This document shows positions 34,649 to 43,977 of a stretch of DNA of 64,000 nucleotides, in pieces. The DNA is from Halobacillus naozhouensis (GTDB lineage: Bacteria > Bacillota > Bacilli > Bacillales > Halobacillaceae). Positions within the stretch are counted from its first letter, which is position 1. Every line of letters begins with the position of its first letter. The DNA is taken from positions 3,100,001 to 3,164,000 of the forward strand of contig NZ_CP121671.1 in the NCBI RefSeq assembly GCF_029714185.1, in the 5' to 3' direction. The notes below the pieces were generated by a model. It saw only the letters and a list, made by a program, of their open reading frames with translations. It was not told where the DNA came from and made no database searches. Position numbers and translations under genes: made by a program.

Positions 34649-36430
34649 TTAAACTTTCATATCTAAATATTCTAAGATACGGAGTCCTAGCTGCAATTCA
34701 AACGCTTCCCTGCCTGATAACTCCTCAACACGCAAGATTTTATAAATTGTTTTTAAACGGTACTTAACGGTGTTTACATGAACAAACAACTGCTTAGAAC
34801 TCTTCTCCATATTCTGATTTGATTCTAGGTAAACCTGTAACGTTTTTAACAACTCCGTATCATGGTTGTGGTCATAGTTTATAATTACACCAAGAATAGC
34901 CTCGGCATATTCCTTCAACTCTTTTCGGTCGAATTTCAAAAAGAGACGATAAGGCCCGAGCTGTTTATACGTCAGCAAAGATTCTCCTTTATAAGCCGTT
35001 TGCAAATATTGAACACACCGTGTGGCATCTCTGTAAGAAAGGTGAACATCCTTTAATTTCTTCACTACTTGACCAGAACCTGCTAAATTGGCTAGTGATA
35101 ATTTTTCCGAAGATGTCTTAATAATTTGGCTGAAAAGTTTTTCCAGGCGTTGGAATACTTGCTCTTCACCCAAAGAAGAAGAAACCGTGAACATCAACGT
35201 AATCTCCATGTTTTTATCATAAACGAGTGTTTTATATGGAAGATTTGAGACTTCCCGATATATGATCCGCATGAGCTGCTGCTTCTTACTACTAATTTTT
35301 TCAAAAGCCAGCAGCGGATTTTTAATAAAGAGCTGTACAATAACATAATTATGAGAGTTATGCTCAGGAAAATTAAGCTTTGCAAGATGATTAGAAGAGA
35401 GCTCATCATACGGGGCATGAATCAACTGTTCTAGGATGGATCCAGAATTATTGAAATCCTCTGCCAGCAGACGTTCCTGACGGTCAATTTCCATCGCGAA
35501 AATCGGGATGGCTTGTTCAATGGCAATCTTATCCAGTGGGTCCAATTCGGAAAAATCCTCTATGATAATTGTCAGCAGGCCAAGGGTCATTTTTTCCGTT
35601 TTAATAGGGAAAAAATAAATGAAATGCCCTTGTTGGAACAGGTTGATGCGATGTGAAGAAAACCCCGATTTAGTCAGGCTTTCTTCCAATAGTGAGCCAT
35701 ATTTATCTTTCAAGTCATGGGCTAACGGTTTAGCTTCTTGACTTGATACCGCCAATGACTCCATGAACTGATTGAACACCAATACGTGATTATCAATCAG
35801 ACTCGCAAGCGATCGAGTAATATCACTTAGTCCCCCTTTTGACAGCGACACCTTCGATAGTTCTTCATGAATACGTTTGGTCCGTTCATTTTGGGAGAAT
35901 AGTGTGGCATTCTCAATCGCTATAGCCGCTTGTCCAGCAAACGTCTCAAGTAGCTGCAGATCCGCTTCGTCAAATTGAATATCCTCTTCATAAATATCAA
36001 CCGTCAACACGCCGATACATTCGTCGTTAGAGATTAGCGGGACACAGATCGCACTTTTAGGATATTCCATCTTGCCTAATGCTTTCGCATAATAGGTCTC
36101 CGTCTCCTCTGGAATATTAGACATCCCATATGCTGTATCTTCTCCTGAGTAAAAAATGTTTCCTTTTTTTAATAAGTATGTTCGCCCGCTCATTCCTTCC
36201 CCAGGGCGTAAACGAGCATGCTTCATAAACTCCATATCGAATCCAATAGCGCTTTTAGCATAGAGCATATCCGACTGTTTATCATATAAAAATAACACAC
36301 TGGCATTGGCACCGCCGATGACATTGTGAACCTCCTTGATCAACTGATGAAGCACTTCTGAGAGGTCTCTTGTAGAGTTCAAAACACGAACGGAATGAAT
36401 TAAGCTCATCAACCTTTTTTCACTTTCCAT
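34649..36430 (-). CDS. GAF-domain PucR/CdaR-family transcriptional regulator
   Basis: 593 residues. An N-terminal GAF domain (about 1-175: SVLFLYDKQSDMLYAKSAIGF, ICVPLISNDECIGVLTVDIYE, FAGQAAIAIENATLFS) should bind a small ligand. A middle region resembles the CdaR GGDEF-like domain, and residues about 530-593 form a PucR-type C-terminal helix-turn-helix (KSSKQLFVHVNTVKYRLKTIYKIL). Such proteins control purine, ureide or sugar-acid catabolic genes. It is upstream of and on the same strand as the amidohydrolase/transporter operon, the obvious target. Confidence 0.88.
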   Translation of the reverse strand: MESEKRLMSLIHSVRVLNSTRDLSEVLHQLIKEVHNVIGGANASVLFLYDKQSDMLYAKSAIGFDMEFMKHARLRPGEGMSGRTYLLKKGNIFYSGEDTAYGMSNIPEETETYYAKALGKMEYPKSAICVPLISNDECIGVLTVDIYEEDIQFDEADLQLLETFAGQAAIAIENATLFSQNERTKRIHEELSKVSLSKGGLSDITRSLASLIDNHVLVFNQFMESLAVSSQEAKPLAHDLKDKYGSLLEESLTKSGFSSHRINLFQQGHFIYFFPIKTEKMTLGLLTIIIEDFSELDPLDKIAIEQAIPIFAMEIDRQERLLAEDFNNSGSILEQLIHAPYDELSSNHLAKLNFPEHNSHNYVIVQLFIKNPLLAFEKISSKKQQLMRIIYREVSNLPYKTLVYDKNMEITLMFTVSSSLGEEQVFQRLEKLFSQIIKTSSEKLSLANLAGSGQVVKKLKDVHLSYRDATRCVQYLQTAYKGESLLTYKQLGPYRLFLKFDRKELKEYAEAILGVIINYDHNHDTELLKTLQVYLESNQNMEKSSKQLFVHVNTVKYRLKTIYKILRVEELSGREAFELQLGLRILEYLDMKV

Positions 36431-36556
36431 CGAGCCACCACCTTCTTTTTCTTCAAGGAATAAGGGGAGTACTTATAACAAAATATACGCTATCCGTATG
36501 ATTTGGAAAAGAGGCTGTTTCCTATTAATGCTTCACCATGGATGGATATATGTAAG

Positions 36557-36587
36557 GCCACCCAATATTTGGATGACCTGAGGTGGT
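36557..36587. repeat. Gene-end hairpin repeat, copy 3 (left arm deleted)
   Basis: The right arm TTGGATGACCTGAGGTGGT is intact (36569-36587). The left arm reads CCACCCAA (36558-36565), that is, the core with about ten bases (TCAGGTCATC) missing. It lies about 18 bases beyond the stop of the YczE-like gene. Confidence 0.8.
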
Positions 36588-36604
36588 AATCATTTACATT
36601 TATA

Positions 36605-37246
36605 TTACATGAATTGTTTTTGCAGTTCTTGTTCGCTGTTGGGGTTAAACTTGTAATACAGCGGGTAGAAACGTGTATAGCAAAGTTGAATCACTGCGCC
36701 AAGGAAAATCATTGGTGTCAGTGTTCCAATTCCTACTGGCCCGCCAATCATGAAGGCCAATGACGTCATTACCACGGCGACAATCGTTTGCCCTAATTGC
36801 AAGCTCAAATTAAAGCGATGGCTGACTGCAAGAAAGAGCTGATCCACTGGAGCACGCGGGAATTGCGGCAAGATATAGATAGCAACTCCCATTCCTACAA
36901 TTGCAACCCCTGCAAGCAGTGTTACGACTTGTAGGACAAATGGTGCCGTCGATAAATCGACGTTTGCAAAAACAATTTCAAGCCAAAAGTCTAAGATAAC
37001 ACTTTCTAATAATACTGGGATAATCGCCCGAACTTCAGGCAGCTGTTTCATTAATTTTGCATTTATAAATATGATAATCAGCTGAAATACCCCATACCAA
37101 AACCCTACGGTAAACCCAAGATGATCTGAAACGCCAATAAAGAAAGATGTCCAGAACCCCGCACCGAGTGCGGCTTTAATAATGAGTGTGACTCCCAAGA
37201 AATTGAGAACCATCCCAAGAAGGTAAATCGTTGCCCTATATAGCAT
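36605..37246 (-). CDS. YczE/YyaS-like integral membrane protein
   Basis: 213 residues with five to six membrane helices. MVLNFLGVTLIIKAALGAGFWTSFFIG and GFTVGFWYGVFQLIIIFINAKLM follow the YczE/YyaS pattern, and FPRAPVDQLFLAVSHRF corresponds to the conserved central loop seen as GPRDGLMLSLSDKLG in the protein at 7741-8376. The two are distant paralogues. Function unknown. It lies between a broken repeat and an intact one, without obvious operon partners. Confidence 0.75.
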   Translation of the reverse strand: MLYRATIYLLGMVLNFLGVTLIIKAALGAGFWTSFFIGVSDHLGFTVGFWYGVFQLIIIFINAKLMKQLPEVRAIIPVLLESVILDFWLEIVFANVDLSTAPFVLQVVTLLAGVAIVGMGVAIYILPQFPRAPVDQLFLAVSHRFNLSLQLGQTIVAVVMTSLAFMIGGPVGIGTLTPMIFLGAVIQLCYTRFYPLYYKFNPNSEQELQKQFM

Positions 37247-37396
37247 AACGACCCCCTCCCCTCTTATAAAATGTGTGAACTAAAGAGGTTTCTCTAAAAT
37301 TCGTGACCACATTTTATTAGCGATTATTACACACGTCAATAGAAAAAACTTAGTAAATAACAGGTCGGAAAGGATAATAAAGGGATACAAGAAAAA

Positions 37397-37435
37397 CCAC
37401 CTCAGGTCATCCATTTTCTGGATGACCTGAGGTGG
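37397..37435. repeat. Gene-end hairpin repeat, copy 4
   Basis: Arms 37397-37413 and 37419-37435 are perfect complements around TTTTC. The copy lies 37 bases past the stop of the D-serine ammonia-lyase gene, and A-rich sequence on its left supplies T residues on the minus strand, so it probably terminates that gene. Confidence 0.9.
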
Positions 37436-37472
37436 GATTATTTGGATTTATTAGATTTTTTCATCTTCTTGC

Positions 37473-38816
37473 TTACAGCAGTGATTTGCCTTTTTGATAA
37501 AATCTGTTCCTGTCTGCCTCAGGTACGAGGGAACCGCCAGTAGACCAGCTGATATGGGTAGCTTGGGGCAATTTTTTCACCAGGTTATGATCTCTAATAT
37601 AGGCAAACTCTTTTAGTAAGAGCGGTCCAAGAAGCCCCGCGGCTGCCGAAGGTTCAATATCAATTGCTTCACTGTCTGACAGTAATGTCAATAATTTATA
37701 AAGTTCATCATCTTCAATTGTGTACAGTCCGCTAACCAGGTAACTGCTTATTTCCGTGGCAAAACGTGAAGGACGTCCAACTGCTAAGCCATCTGCTTCC
37801 GTGCGGTTATCTAAACCAAAGTCCTGGACACAGATTTTTTCATTCTTACCGGTCATCAACCCAAGTAAAACAGACGGCGAATGGGTAGGTTCCACGAAAA
37901 AGCAATGGACAGCATCCCCGAATACGTGCTTTAATCCAAACGTAATCCCGCCAGGTGAACCACCTACCCCACAGGGCAAATAGACAAATAACGGATGCTC
38001 TTCATCCACGGACACTCCTTTTTCAGCGAGCTGCTGCTTCAGCCTTAACGCAGCGACGCTGTAACCTAAGAACAGAGCTTTAGAATCTTCATCATCCACG
38101 AAATATCCTTTAGGGTTTTCGATAGTTCGGCTACGACCATTCGTGATCGCCTCACTAAAATCTCCTTCATATTCAAAAACATGCGCCCCTTTTTCGCGCA
38201 ACAGCTCTTTCTTCCACTGCTTTGCATCTGCAGACATGTGCACGTGGACTGTAAACCCAAGCTTCGCACTGATCGTCCCAATGCTTAAAGCCAGGTTACC
38301 TGTTGAACCTACTCCTATTGTGTACTGACTAAAAAATTGCTTCATCTCCGGTTCGAGAAATGCCTCATAATTATCATCTTTCGAAATGAATTCATTTTCC
38401 AAGGCAAGCTCTTCTGCATAACTCAACACCTCGAAAACCCCTCCACGAGCCTTAATGGAGCCCGAGATCGGCAGCTCATGGTCACATTTTAAGTATAAAT
38501 TCCCTTCGAAATGTTTTTTATACTCTTCTCCCATTGCTTTCCCCATGTTGTCTATGCCGCGAATGGGTGATTCTATGGTACCTTCATCAGCGTCTGTTTC
38601 ACCGAATGCTTTCTTAAGAAAGGGGGCAAAGCGCCTCCACAGCTGTTCTGCCTCATATATATCTGCTTTGCTGATTGAAAATGGCGGAACCTGGTCCATC
38701 TTTTTGTAACCTGTATTACTCCATAACACCGGTTCTAATTCCATGATCTTACTTAGTAAGGGTAATTCATTCTTCCATTCTTGTAGTGATTTTCCTAGTA
38801 TCGTCACTTGATCCAA
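37473..38816 (-). CDS. dsdA: D-serine ammonia-lyase
   Basis: 447 residues, the normal size of DsdA. PISGSIKARGG (about 118-128) holds the PLP-binding lysine, GSTGNLALSIG (about 169-179) binds the cofactor phosphate, and YLPCGVGGSPGGITFG (about 278-293) is the glycine-rich loop of this fold-type II enzyme. EPSAAAG near the end is also conserved. It converts D-serine to pyruvate and ammonia in the cytoplasm. No dsdC or dsdX homologue is next to it. Gene-end hairpin repeats flank it on both sides. Confidence 0.93.
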   Translation of the reverse strand: MDQVTILGKSLQEWKNELPLLSKIMELEPVLWSNTGYKKMDQVPPFSISKADIYEAEQLWRRFAPFLKKAFGETDADEGTIESPIRGIDNMGKAMGEEYKKHFEGNLYLKCDHELPISGSIKARGGVFEVLSYAEELALENEFISKDDNYEAFLEPEMKQFFSQYTIGVGSTGNLALSIGTISAKLGFTVHVHMSADAKQWKKELLREKGAHVFEYEGDFSEAITNGRSRTIENPKGYFVDDEDSKALFLGYSVAALRLKQQLAEKGVSVDEEHPLFVYLPCGVGGSPGGITFGLKHVFGDAVHCFFVEPTHSPSVLLGLMTGKNEKICVQDFGLDNRTEADGLAVGRPSRFATEISSYLVSGLYTIEDDELYKLLTLLSDSEAIDIEPSAAAGLLGPLLLKEFAYIRDHNLVKKLPQATHISWSTGGSLVPEADRNRFYQKGKSLL

Positions 38817-38911
38817 TCATAACGCCTCCTAACTAAACCTCAACTTCTACTACTGTTTTTCCCCTATGGTACTGATTTAACACATATACATGATTTTGGT
38901 TCCAAACATTA

Positions 38912-38940
38912 CCACCTCAGGTCATCCAGTAATTGGATGG
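38912..38940. repeat. Gene-end hairpin repeat, copy 5 (right arm deleted)
   Basis: The left arm CCACCTCAGGTCATCCA is intact (38912-38928). The right arm reads TTGGATGG and then runs into T, so about ten bases (GACCTGAGGT) are missing. It lies between dsdA and the terminator of the gntP gene. Confidence 0.8.
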
Positions 38941-38950
38941 TTTTTCAGTA

Positions 38951-38981
38951 AAAAAAGCCTGAACACGTTGGGTGTTCAGGC
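38951..38981 (-). terminator. Terminator of the galactonate operon
   Basis: GCCTGAACAC (38957-38966) pairs with 38972-38981 around a 5-base loop, with a T run on the minus strand. It lies 20 bases after the GntP stop. Confidence 0.85.
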
Positions 38982-39001
38982 CTTGCTTTTATCAATTGTG
39001 C

Positions 39002-40360
39002 TTAGATAAACATGCTAATGATCAATGACACTCCAAAACCAACAAAGGCAATGATCGTCTCCATAACTGTCCAGGATTTCAACGTATCTTTCTCGGACAT
39101 TCCGAAGAATCGGTTCACCATCCAGAAGCCTGAGTCATTCACGTGAGAAGCAATTGTCGCTCCTGATGCAATGGTAATAACTAGAAGTGCAAGCATCGGA
39201 CCGCCAATTCCAAGTGAATCGATCACTGGAGTGATTAAACTTGCTGCTGTTACCATCGCCACGGTCGCTGAACCTTGAGCAATTCGTACAGCTGAGGCAA
39301 CAAGGAAGGCAAATACAATAATTGGCATGTTCAAGTCATTCATCGAATTTGCCAAAACATCACCAATTCCTGTTTCAACTAGCACTTGTCCGAAGACGCC
39401 ACCCGCTCCGGTAATTAGAATGATAATACCAGCAGGCTCCAATGATTTCGTCGCAATTTCTTGAATTTCCTCTTTAGAATATCCACGGCGTGTTCCTAGT
39501 AGATAGAAAGTCAGTAATGCAGTGATGGTCAACGCCACACCAGGGTTACCGATGAACGTAAGCACGGTTAGTAATGTACTATCCTCTGCCAGCATTACCC
39601 CACCAAAAGTGTTTAATAGAATAAGAATTAAAGGTAATAGAATAAGAACAGCAATCATGCTGAAACTAGGAAGCTCTTTATCATATTGCTTTCCTTTTGC
39701 TTCCTCCGCCATATTTTGCAGCATCACTTTCGGTACTTCAACATGGATCTTTTTAGAAATATACGTCCCAAAAACAGGTCCGGCAAGAATAGCTGCTGGA
39801 ATACCGGCCATCAAACCAAACAGAATGACCCAGCCAATATTCGCTCCTAATAGGGAAGCTACCGCGATCGGCCCAGGAGTAGGCGGCACGAAACTGTGTG
39901 TAACCGCTAAACCGGCGAGCAGCGGAATACCGTAATACAGCAATGACTTACCAGTTTTTTGTGCCAAACTGTATAAGATAGGTACTAAAATTACAAAGGC
40001 TACGTCTAGAAATACAGGAATCGAAATAATAAACCCAGTTAGTACTAAAGCCCAATTTACGCGTTTTTCGCCAAATTTGTTCATCAGCGTCAGTGCTAAT
40101 CGTTCAGCACCACCTGAAACTTTCAATATTTCACCAAACATGGCACCGATACCGATAATGACCGCAATCTCACCGACGGTTCCTCCCATACCTGCAGCTA
40201 CGGCTTCAAATACTTCAGTGGGGCTCATCCCAGCTAAAAGACCAATAATATAACTAACAACAATTAATGCAATAAATGCCTGTAACTTTACGCGGATAAC
40301 TAGGAATAATAGCAATGCGACACCAAAAGCTGCCAGTAAAATCAACCCAGTTGTAGACAT
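39002..40360 (-). CDS. GntP-family sugar-acid:proton symporter
   Basis: 452 residues with twelve or more membrane helices. FVPPTPGPIAVASLLGANIGWVILFG (about 154-179) and IAQGSATVAMVTAASLITP (about 363-381) are the signature blocks of the gluconate permease family, along with ASHVNDSGFWMVNRFFGMS near the C-terminus. As the last gene of the IclR-kinase-aldolase-dehydratase operon it is likely to import D-galactonate or a related aldonate, though family members also carry gluconate or D-serine. Because dsdA is its next neighbour, D-serine cannot be excluded. Confidence 0.88.
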   Translation of the reverse strand: MSTTGLILLAAFGVALLLFLVIRVKLQAFIALIVVSYIIGLLAGMSPTEVFEAVAAGMGGTVGEIAVIIGIGAMFGEILKVSGGAERLALTLMNKFGEKRVNWALVLTGFIISIPVFLDVAFVILVPILYSLAQKTGKSLLYYGIPLLAGLAVTHSFVPPTPGPIAVASLLGANIGWVILFGLMAGIPAAILAGPVFGTYISKKIHVEVPKVMLQNMAEEAKGKQYDKELPSFSMIAVLILLPLILILLNTFGGVMLAEDSTLLTVLTFIGNPGVALTITALLTFYLLGTRRGYSKEEIQEIATKSLEPAGIIILITGAGGVFGQVLVETGIGDVLANSMNDLNMPIIVFAFLVASAVRIAQGSATVAMVTAASLITPVIDSLGIGGPMLALLVITIASGATIASHVNDSGFWMVNRFFGMSEKDTLKSWTVMETIIAFVGFGVSLIISMFI

Positions 40361-40442
40361 ATAACTTCTCCTCCTTCATTGGTTTGTAACCTCATATTTT
40401 CATCTAATAGAATCCGATTGTTGAAGTCCGGATTCCTCCCAT

Positions 40443-41591
40443 TTACCATTCTGCGAAAGTACCGTCCTTATGACGCCAGATCGGATTCTTCCATTGATGC
40501 CCCTCTTCGGATGCTTCTTTCACACGTTCTTCGTTAATTTCGATGCCAAGACCAGCGCCTTTTGGCATTTTGACTGCTCCGTCCTGATATTCAAATACCG
40601 TGGGATCAACCAGGTAGTCCAGCAGATCGCTTCCTTTATTGTAATGAATACCGAGACTCTGTTCCTGGATAATGCAGTTCGGTGTGCAAGCGTCGACCTG
40701 TAGAGAAGCGGCCAGATTAATCGGACCAAGCGGTGCGTGCGGGGCCACAGCCACATCGAATGTCTCCGCCATCGCTGCAATTTTTTTAGCTTCAAGAATC
40801 CCTCCGGTGTGAGATAAATCCGGCTGGATAATATCTACAACTCCATCCATCAGCATTTGTTTAAATCCCCAGCGCGTATAATTACGCTCGCCCGTGGCAA
40901 TTGGAGTGGTCGTATGGCTGGCAATTTCTTTAAATGCCTCAAGGTTTTCAACGAGTACCGGCTCTTCAATAAACATCGGGCGGTATGGTTCAAGTTCTTT
41001 CACTAAAATTTTAGCCATAGCTTTGTGAACACGGCCATGAAAATCAATTCCAATCCCAAAGTCATTTCCAACAGCCTCTCGAATGGCAGCGACTCGGTTC
41101 ACAGCTGCATCTACCTTCGAATAACTATCAATATAGTTCATTTCTTCAGTTCCATTCATCTTAATCGCCGCAAATCCGGCTTCAGCTTTTTCTTTCGCTG
41201 CCGCACCAACATCTTGCGGACGATCACCGCCGATCCAGGAGTAGACTTGAATGTCCTTCCTGACAGCACCTCCGAGCATTTCATGAACAGGCATATTGTA
41301 GAACTTACCTTTTATATCCCAGAGTGCTTGCTCAATACCCGAGATCGCACTCATCAGAATCGGCCCTCCACGGTAAAAGCCACCACGGTATAACACTTGA
41401 AAATGATCCTCAATGTTACGTGGATCCTGATCAATTAAGTAGTCCATCAGCTCTTCAACACAAGCTGCTACCGTATGGGCACGGCCTTCAACCACCGGCT
41501 CTCCCCAGCCACTAATTCCTTCATCTGTTTCGATTTTCAAAAACAGCCAGCGTGGCGGCACTTGATAGAGTTTATAATCAGTAATTTTCAT
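40443..41591 (-). CDS. dgoD: D-galactonate dehydratase
   Basis: 382 residues, the exact size of E. coli DgoD. It is a mandelate racemase/enolase superfamily enzyme. The N-terminal capping domain starts MKITDYKLYQVPPRWLFLKIETDEG. In the barrel, DFHGR (about 183-187), FIEEPV (about 207-212) and TGERNYTRW (about 230-238) supply the three acidic magnesium ligands, and APHAPLGPINLAAS (about 282-295) carries the catalytic histidine. It removes water from D-galactonate to give 2-keto-3-deoxygalactonate. The gene is two bases from the aldolase gene. Confidence 0.93.
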   Translation of the reverse strand: MKITDYKLYQVPPRWLFLKIETDEGISGWGEPVVEGRAHTVAACVEELMDYLIDQDPRNIEDHFQVLYRGGFYRGGPILMSAISGIEQALWDIKGKFYNMPVHEMLGGAVRKDIQVYSWIGGDRPQDVGAAAKEKAEAGFAAIKMNGTEEMNYIDSYSKVDAAVNRVAAIREAVGNDFGIGIDFHGRVHKAMAKILVKELEPYRPMFIEEPVLVENLEAFKEIASHTTTPIATGERNYTRWGFKQMLMDGVVDIIQPDLSHTGGILEAKKIAAMAETFDVAVAPHAPLGPINLAASLQVDACTPNCIIQEQSLGIHYNKGSDLLDYLVDPTVFEYQDGAVKMPKGAGLGIEINEERVKEASEEGHQWKNPIWRHKDGTFAEW

Positions 41592-41593
41592 GA

Positions 41594-42232
41594 CTATTGC
41601 ACATCCTTTATCGCTTTTACAAACTGTTGAGCCTTCTCAGTGATATCTTCTAAAGCATCTTTATTCATTGGCTGCTTCGTATTCACAAGGGAACCCCCAA
41701 GTCCTGCAGCTACAGCACCCTTCTCAAAGTACTCACGAATATTTGACAAATTAACGCCGCCTGTTGGCATCAATGGGATATGAGGAAACGGACCATGAAC
41801 ATCTTTTATGTAGCCCGGTCCCACCGTTCCAGCCGGAAACACTTTAATCAGGTCAGCACCGTGTTCATACGCTGTCAAAATTTCGGTCGGTGTCATCGCC
41901 CCAGGAATACTTACGACTCCGTAGCGCTTTGTCAACTGAATCGTGTCACGATTTACAGTTGGAGAAAAAATAAATCGAGCTCCTGCCATGATCGCCGCCC
42001 TTGCCGTTTCAGGATCTAGTACAGTACCTGCTCCTACGATCACTTCATCGCTAAATTCGTCGTTCACACTTCTAATCAATTCGCTTACCTGCGGTGTATC
42101 CGCTGTGATTTCCAAGATGTGAATGCCTCCGTCGTGAAGGGCTCTTGCAATGGGCAGGACTTCTTCGCCTTCTGCCCCGCGTATCACGGCAACAAGCTTG
42201 TGTTCCATCATTCGCTGTAATGTTTCAGCCAT
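41594..42232 (-). CDS. dgoA: 2-keto-3-deoxy-6-phosphogalactonate/gluconate aldolase
   Basis: 212 residues of the KDPG/KDPGal class I aldolase family. LEITADTPQ (about 36-44) includes the catalytic glutamate, GAGTVLD (about 65-71) is conserved, and DLIKVFPAGTVGPGYIK (about 131-147) holds the Schiff-base lysine. PLMPTGGVN binds the phosphate. It splits the 6-phosphorylated keto-deoxy acid into pyruvate and glyceraldehyde-3-phosphate. Next to dgoD and a kinase, the galactonate branch is the natural reading, although a dual role on the gluconate branch is common. Confidence 0.88.
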   Translation of the reverse strand: MAETLQRMMEHKLVAVIRGAEGEEVLPIARALHDGGIHILEITADTPQVSELIRSVNDEFSDEVIVGAGTVLDPETARAAIMAGARFIFSPTVNRDTIQLTKRYGVVSIPGAMTPTEILTAYEHGADLIKVFPAGTVGPGYIKDVHGPFPHIPLMPTGGVNLSNIREYFEKGAVAAGLGGSLVNTKQPMNKDALEDITEKAQQFVKAIKDVQ

Positions 42233-42246
42233 ATTGGCCAGCCTCC

Positions 42247-43200
42247 TTACCTTTCAACATCCTCTTTATCCGTTTTGTTGATAAATCCTATTAGTCTATC
42301 TCTCTCAGGTAACCCTTCGACATCTCCGTCAGCCATCGTGACTATAGCACCAACCGCATTCCCGCGCCTGACGGCCTCCTTTACATTGATTCCTTCAATC
42401 AGCCCTGATAAACACCCAGCCGCGAAGCCGTCTCCAGCTCCAACTGGATCAACTACTTGCTCCACAGGAAATCCTTCGACAAAGCCTTCTTCCTCCTCTG
42501 AAAAAACATAGGCCCCTTTCTTACCGAGTTTCAGAATTACGGTAGCCGGTCCAAGATCGAAAAATGATTTAGCTAACGTTTCGGGGGTTGATTTTCCGAA
42601 AATAAATTCGGCCTCGTCTATTCCCGGCAGCACAATATCTGCCAGTGCCGACAATTCACGCAGAACCGATCTTGCCCGATCTTCACTCCACAGTTTTCGT
42701 CGTAAATTCGGGTCAAAAACGACCTTTACGTTATTCTTTTTCGCATATTCAACAGCTGTTAAAACGGTTTCATAGCAGTGCTCACTAAGTGCAGGAGTGA
42801 TGCCTGTGACATGCAGGAACTGAGCACGAGAAATATAGTCTTCATCCAGATCAGAAGCTGACATCCGGCTTGCGGCTGAATCACGTCTATAATATTTCAG
42901 CCTTAACTCGCTGGCTGTTAATTTTTCCTTAAAATACAACCCTGTTGCCGCTGTATCGTCAAACGTAACCTGACTGACGTCAACACCTTCTCCTCTAATA
43001 AAGGACTGAATTCTTTCACCGAACTCATCACTTCCAAGCCTGCTAATCCAGCCAGTCTGATGGCCAAGTCTTGATAAACCGATGGCCACATTCGATTCAG
43101 CGCCGGCTATTTTTGAAGAAAAATCACCAGCATAGCGCATCAATCCTGAAGATTTAGCGGTAAATAATACCATTGTTTCCCCTAATGTAATAACGTCCAT
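42247..43200 (-). CDS. 2-keto-3-deoxy-sugar-acid kinase (PfkB family)
   Basis: 317 residues of the ribokinase fold. TLGETMVLFTAKSSGLMRYAGDFSSKIAGAESNVAIGLSRLG opens the protein as in KdgK enzymes. VVDPVGAGDGFAAGCLSGLI (about 245-264) is the PfkB signature with the catalytic aspartate and anion hole. It phosphorylates 2-keto-3-deoxy-galactonate or -gluconate with ATP. It is the middle gene of the operon, 14 bases before the aldolase gene and 15 after the regulator. Substrate preference follows from context. Confidence 0.88.
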   Translation of the reverse strand: MDVITLGETMVLFTAKSSGLMRYAGDFSSKIAGAESNVAIGLSRLGHQTGWISRLGSDEFGERIQSFIRGEGVDVSQVTFDDTAATGLYFKEKLTASELRLKYYRRDSAASRMSASDLDEDYISRAQFLHVTGITPALSEHCYETVLTAVEYAKKNNVKVVFDPNLRRKLWSEDRARSVLRELSALADIVLPGIDEAEFIFGKSTPETLAKSFFDLGPATVILKLGKKGAYVFSEEEEGFVEGFPVEQVVDPVGAGDGFAAGCLSGLIEGINVKEAVRRGNAVGAIVTMADGDVEGLPERDRLIGFINKTDKEDVER

Positions 43201-43215
43201 ATTGACCCCTCCTTC

Positions 43216-43959
43216 CTAGAAGCCTGTCTGCTCAGAGATTGCCCTGGCCGTTGATAACAGCTCTTCCACAATATCTGTTTGACGTGGGTATACTCGATTT
43301 TTAGGACCTGCAACACTAATAGCTGCCACCATCTCTCCTGCTGCATTGAATACTGGAGCAGCCAAACAATACAGGCCACCTTCATTCTCTTCATCGTCAA
43401 TAGCAAAACCCTGTTGACGAAATTCTGTCAGTTGTTTATTCAACTGGGCCCGGTCGGTAACGGTAGTTTTCGTGATCGCAGGCATATCCATTTCCGAAAG
43501 GAGGTTAGCTGTGACTGGAGCTGGCAGAAAAGCTAGAAAAGCTTTACCAAGACCGGTACAATACATCGGCTTCCTCATCCCAATCTGGGCACTCGTTCTC
43601 ACAGAACGATAATTATCAACCTTAGCCACGTAGACAAGCTCCTGCTCCAACATAATTGCCATAAAAACAGTCTCTTCTACCTTTTCCATTAATTCCTGAA
43701 GGTAAGGCTGGGCTTCAGCATTGACGTCCAGAGTCTCAAGCGCTCTCGTGCCGATTTGGATTAATTTCGGCCCAAGTTTGTACATTTTTCGGTCTGTCAA
43801 AGATAAAAAACGCCTAGCTTCCATTGTTTGGAGCAAGTGGAATGTGCTGCTCTGAGGCAAAGAAAGCCTACCAGCGATTTCTTTAAGGGTTAACCCCGCT
43901 GGAAAATCCTTCAGTAAATCCAGAATATGAATAACACGATCTGCCGATTTAACCGTCAT
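43216..43959 (-). CDS. IclR-family regulator of the galactonate operon
   Basis: About 247 residues. An N-terminal winged helix (about 1-60: VIHILDLLKDFPAGLTLKEIAGRLSLPQSSTFHLLQTM) is followed by the IclR effector domain (about 75-245: YVAKVDNYRSVRTSAQIGMRKPMYCTGLGKAFLA, CLAAPVFNAAGEMVAAISVAGP). It is first in the operon it probably controls, responding to a keto-deoxy sugar acid. ATG at 43959 follows GGAAGGTG; a start 24 bases upstream has no site. Two direct repeats upstream are candidate operators. Confidence 0.88.
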   Translation of the reverse strand: MTVKSADRVIHILDLLKDFPAGLTLKEIAGRLSLPQSSTFHLLQTMEARRFLSLTDRKMYKLGPKLIQIGTRALETLDVNAEAQPYLQELMEKVEETVFMAIMLEQELVYVAKVDNYRSVRTSAQIGMRKPMYCTGLGKAFLAFLPAPVTANLLSEMDMPAITKTTVTDRAQLNKQLTEFRQQGFAIDDEENEGGLYCLAAPVFNAAGEMVAAISVAGPKNRVYPRQTDIVEELLSTARAISEQTGF

Positions 43960-43977
43960 TTCTTTACACCTTCCAAA

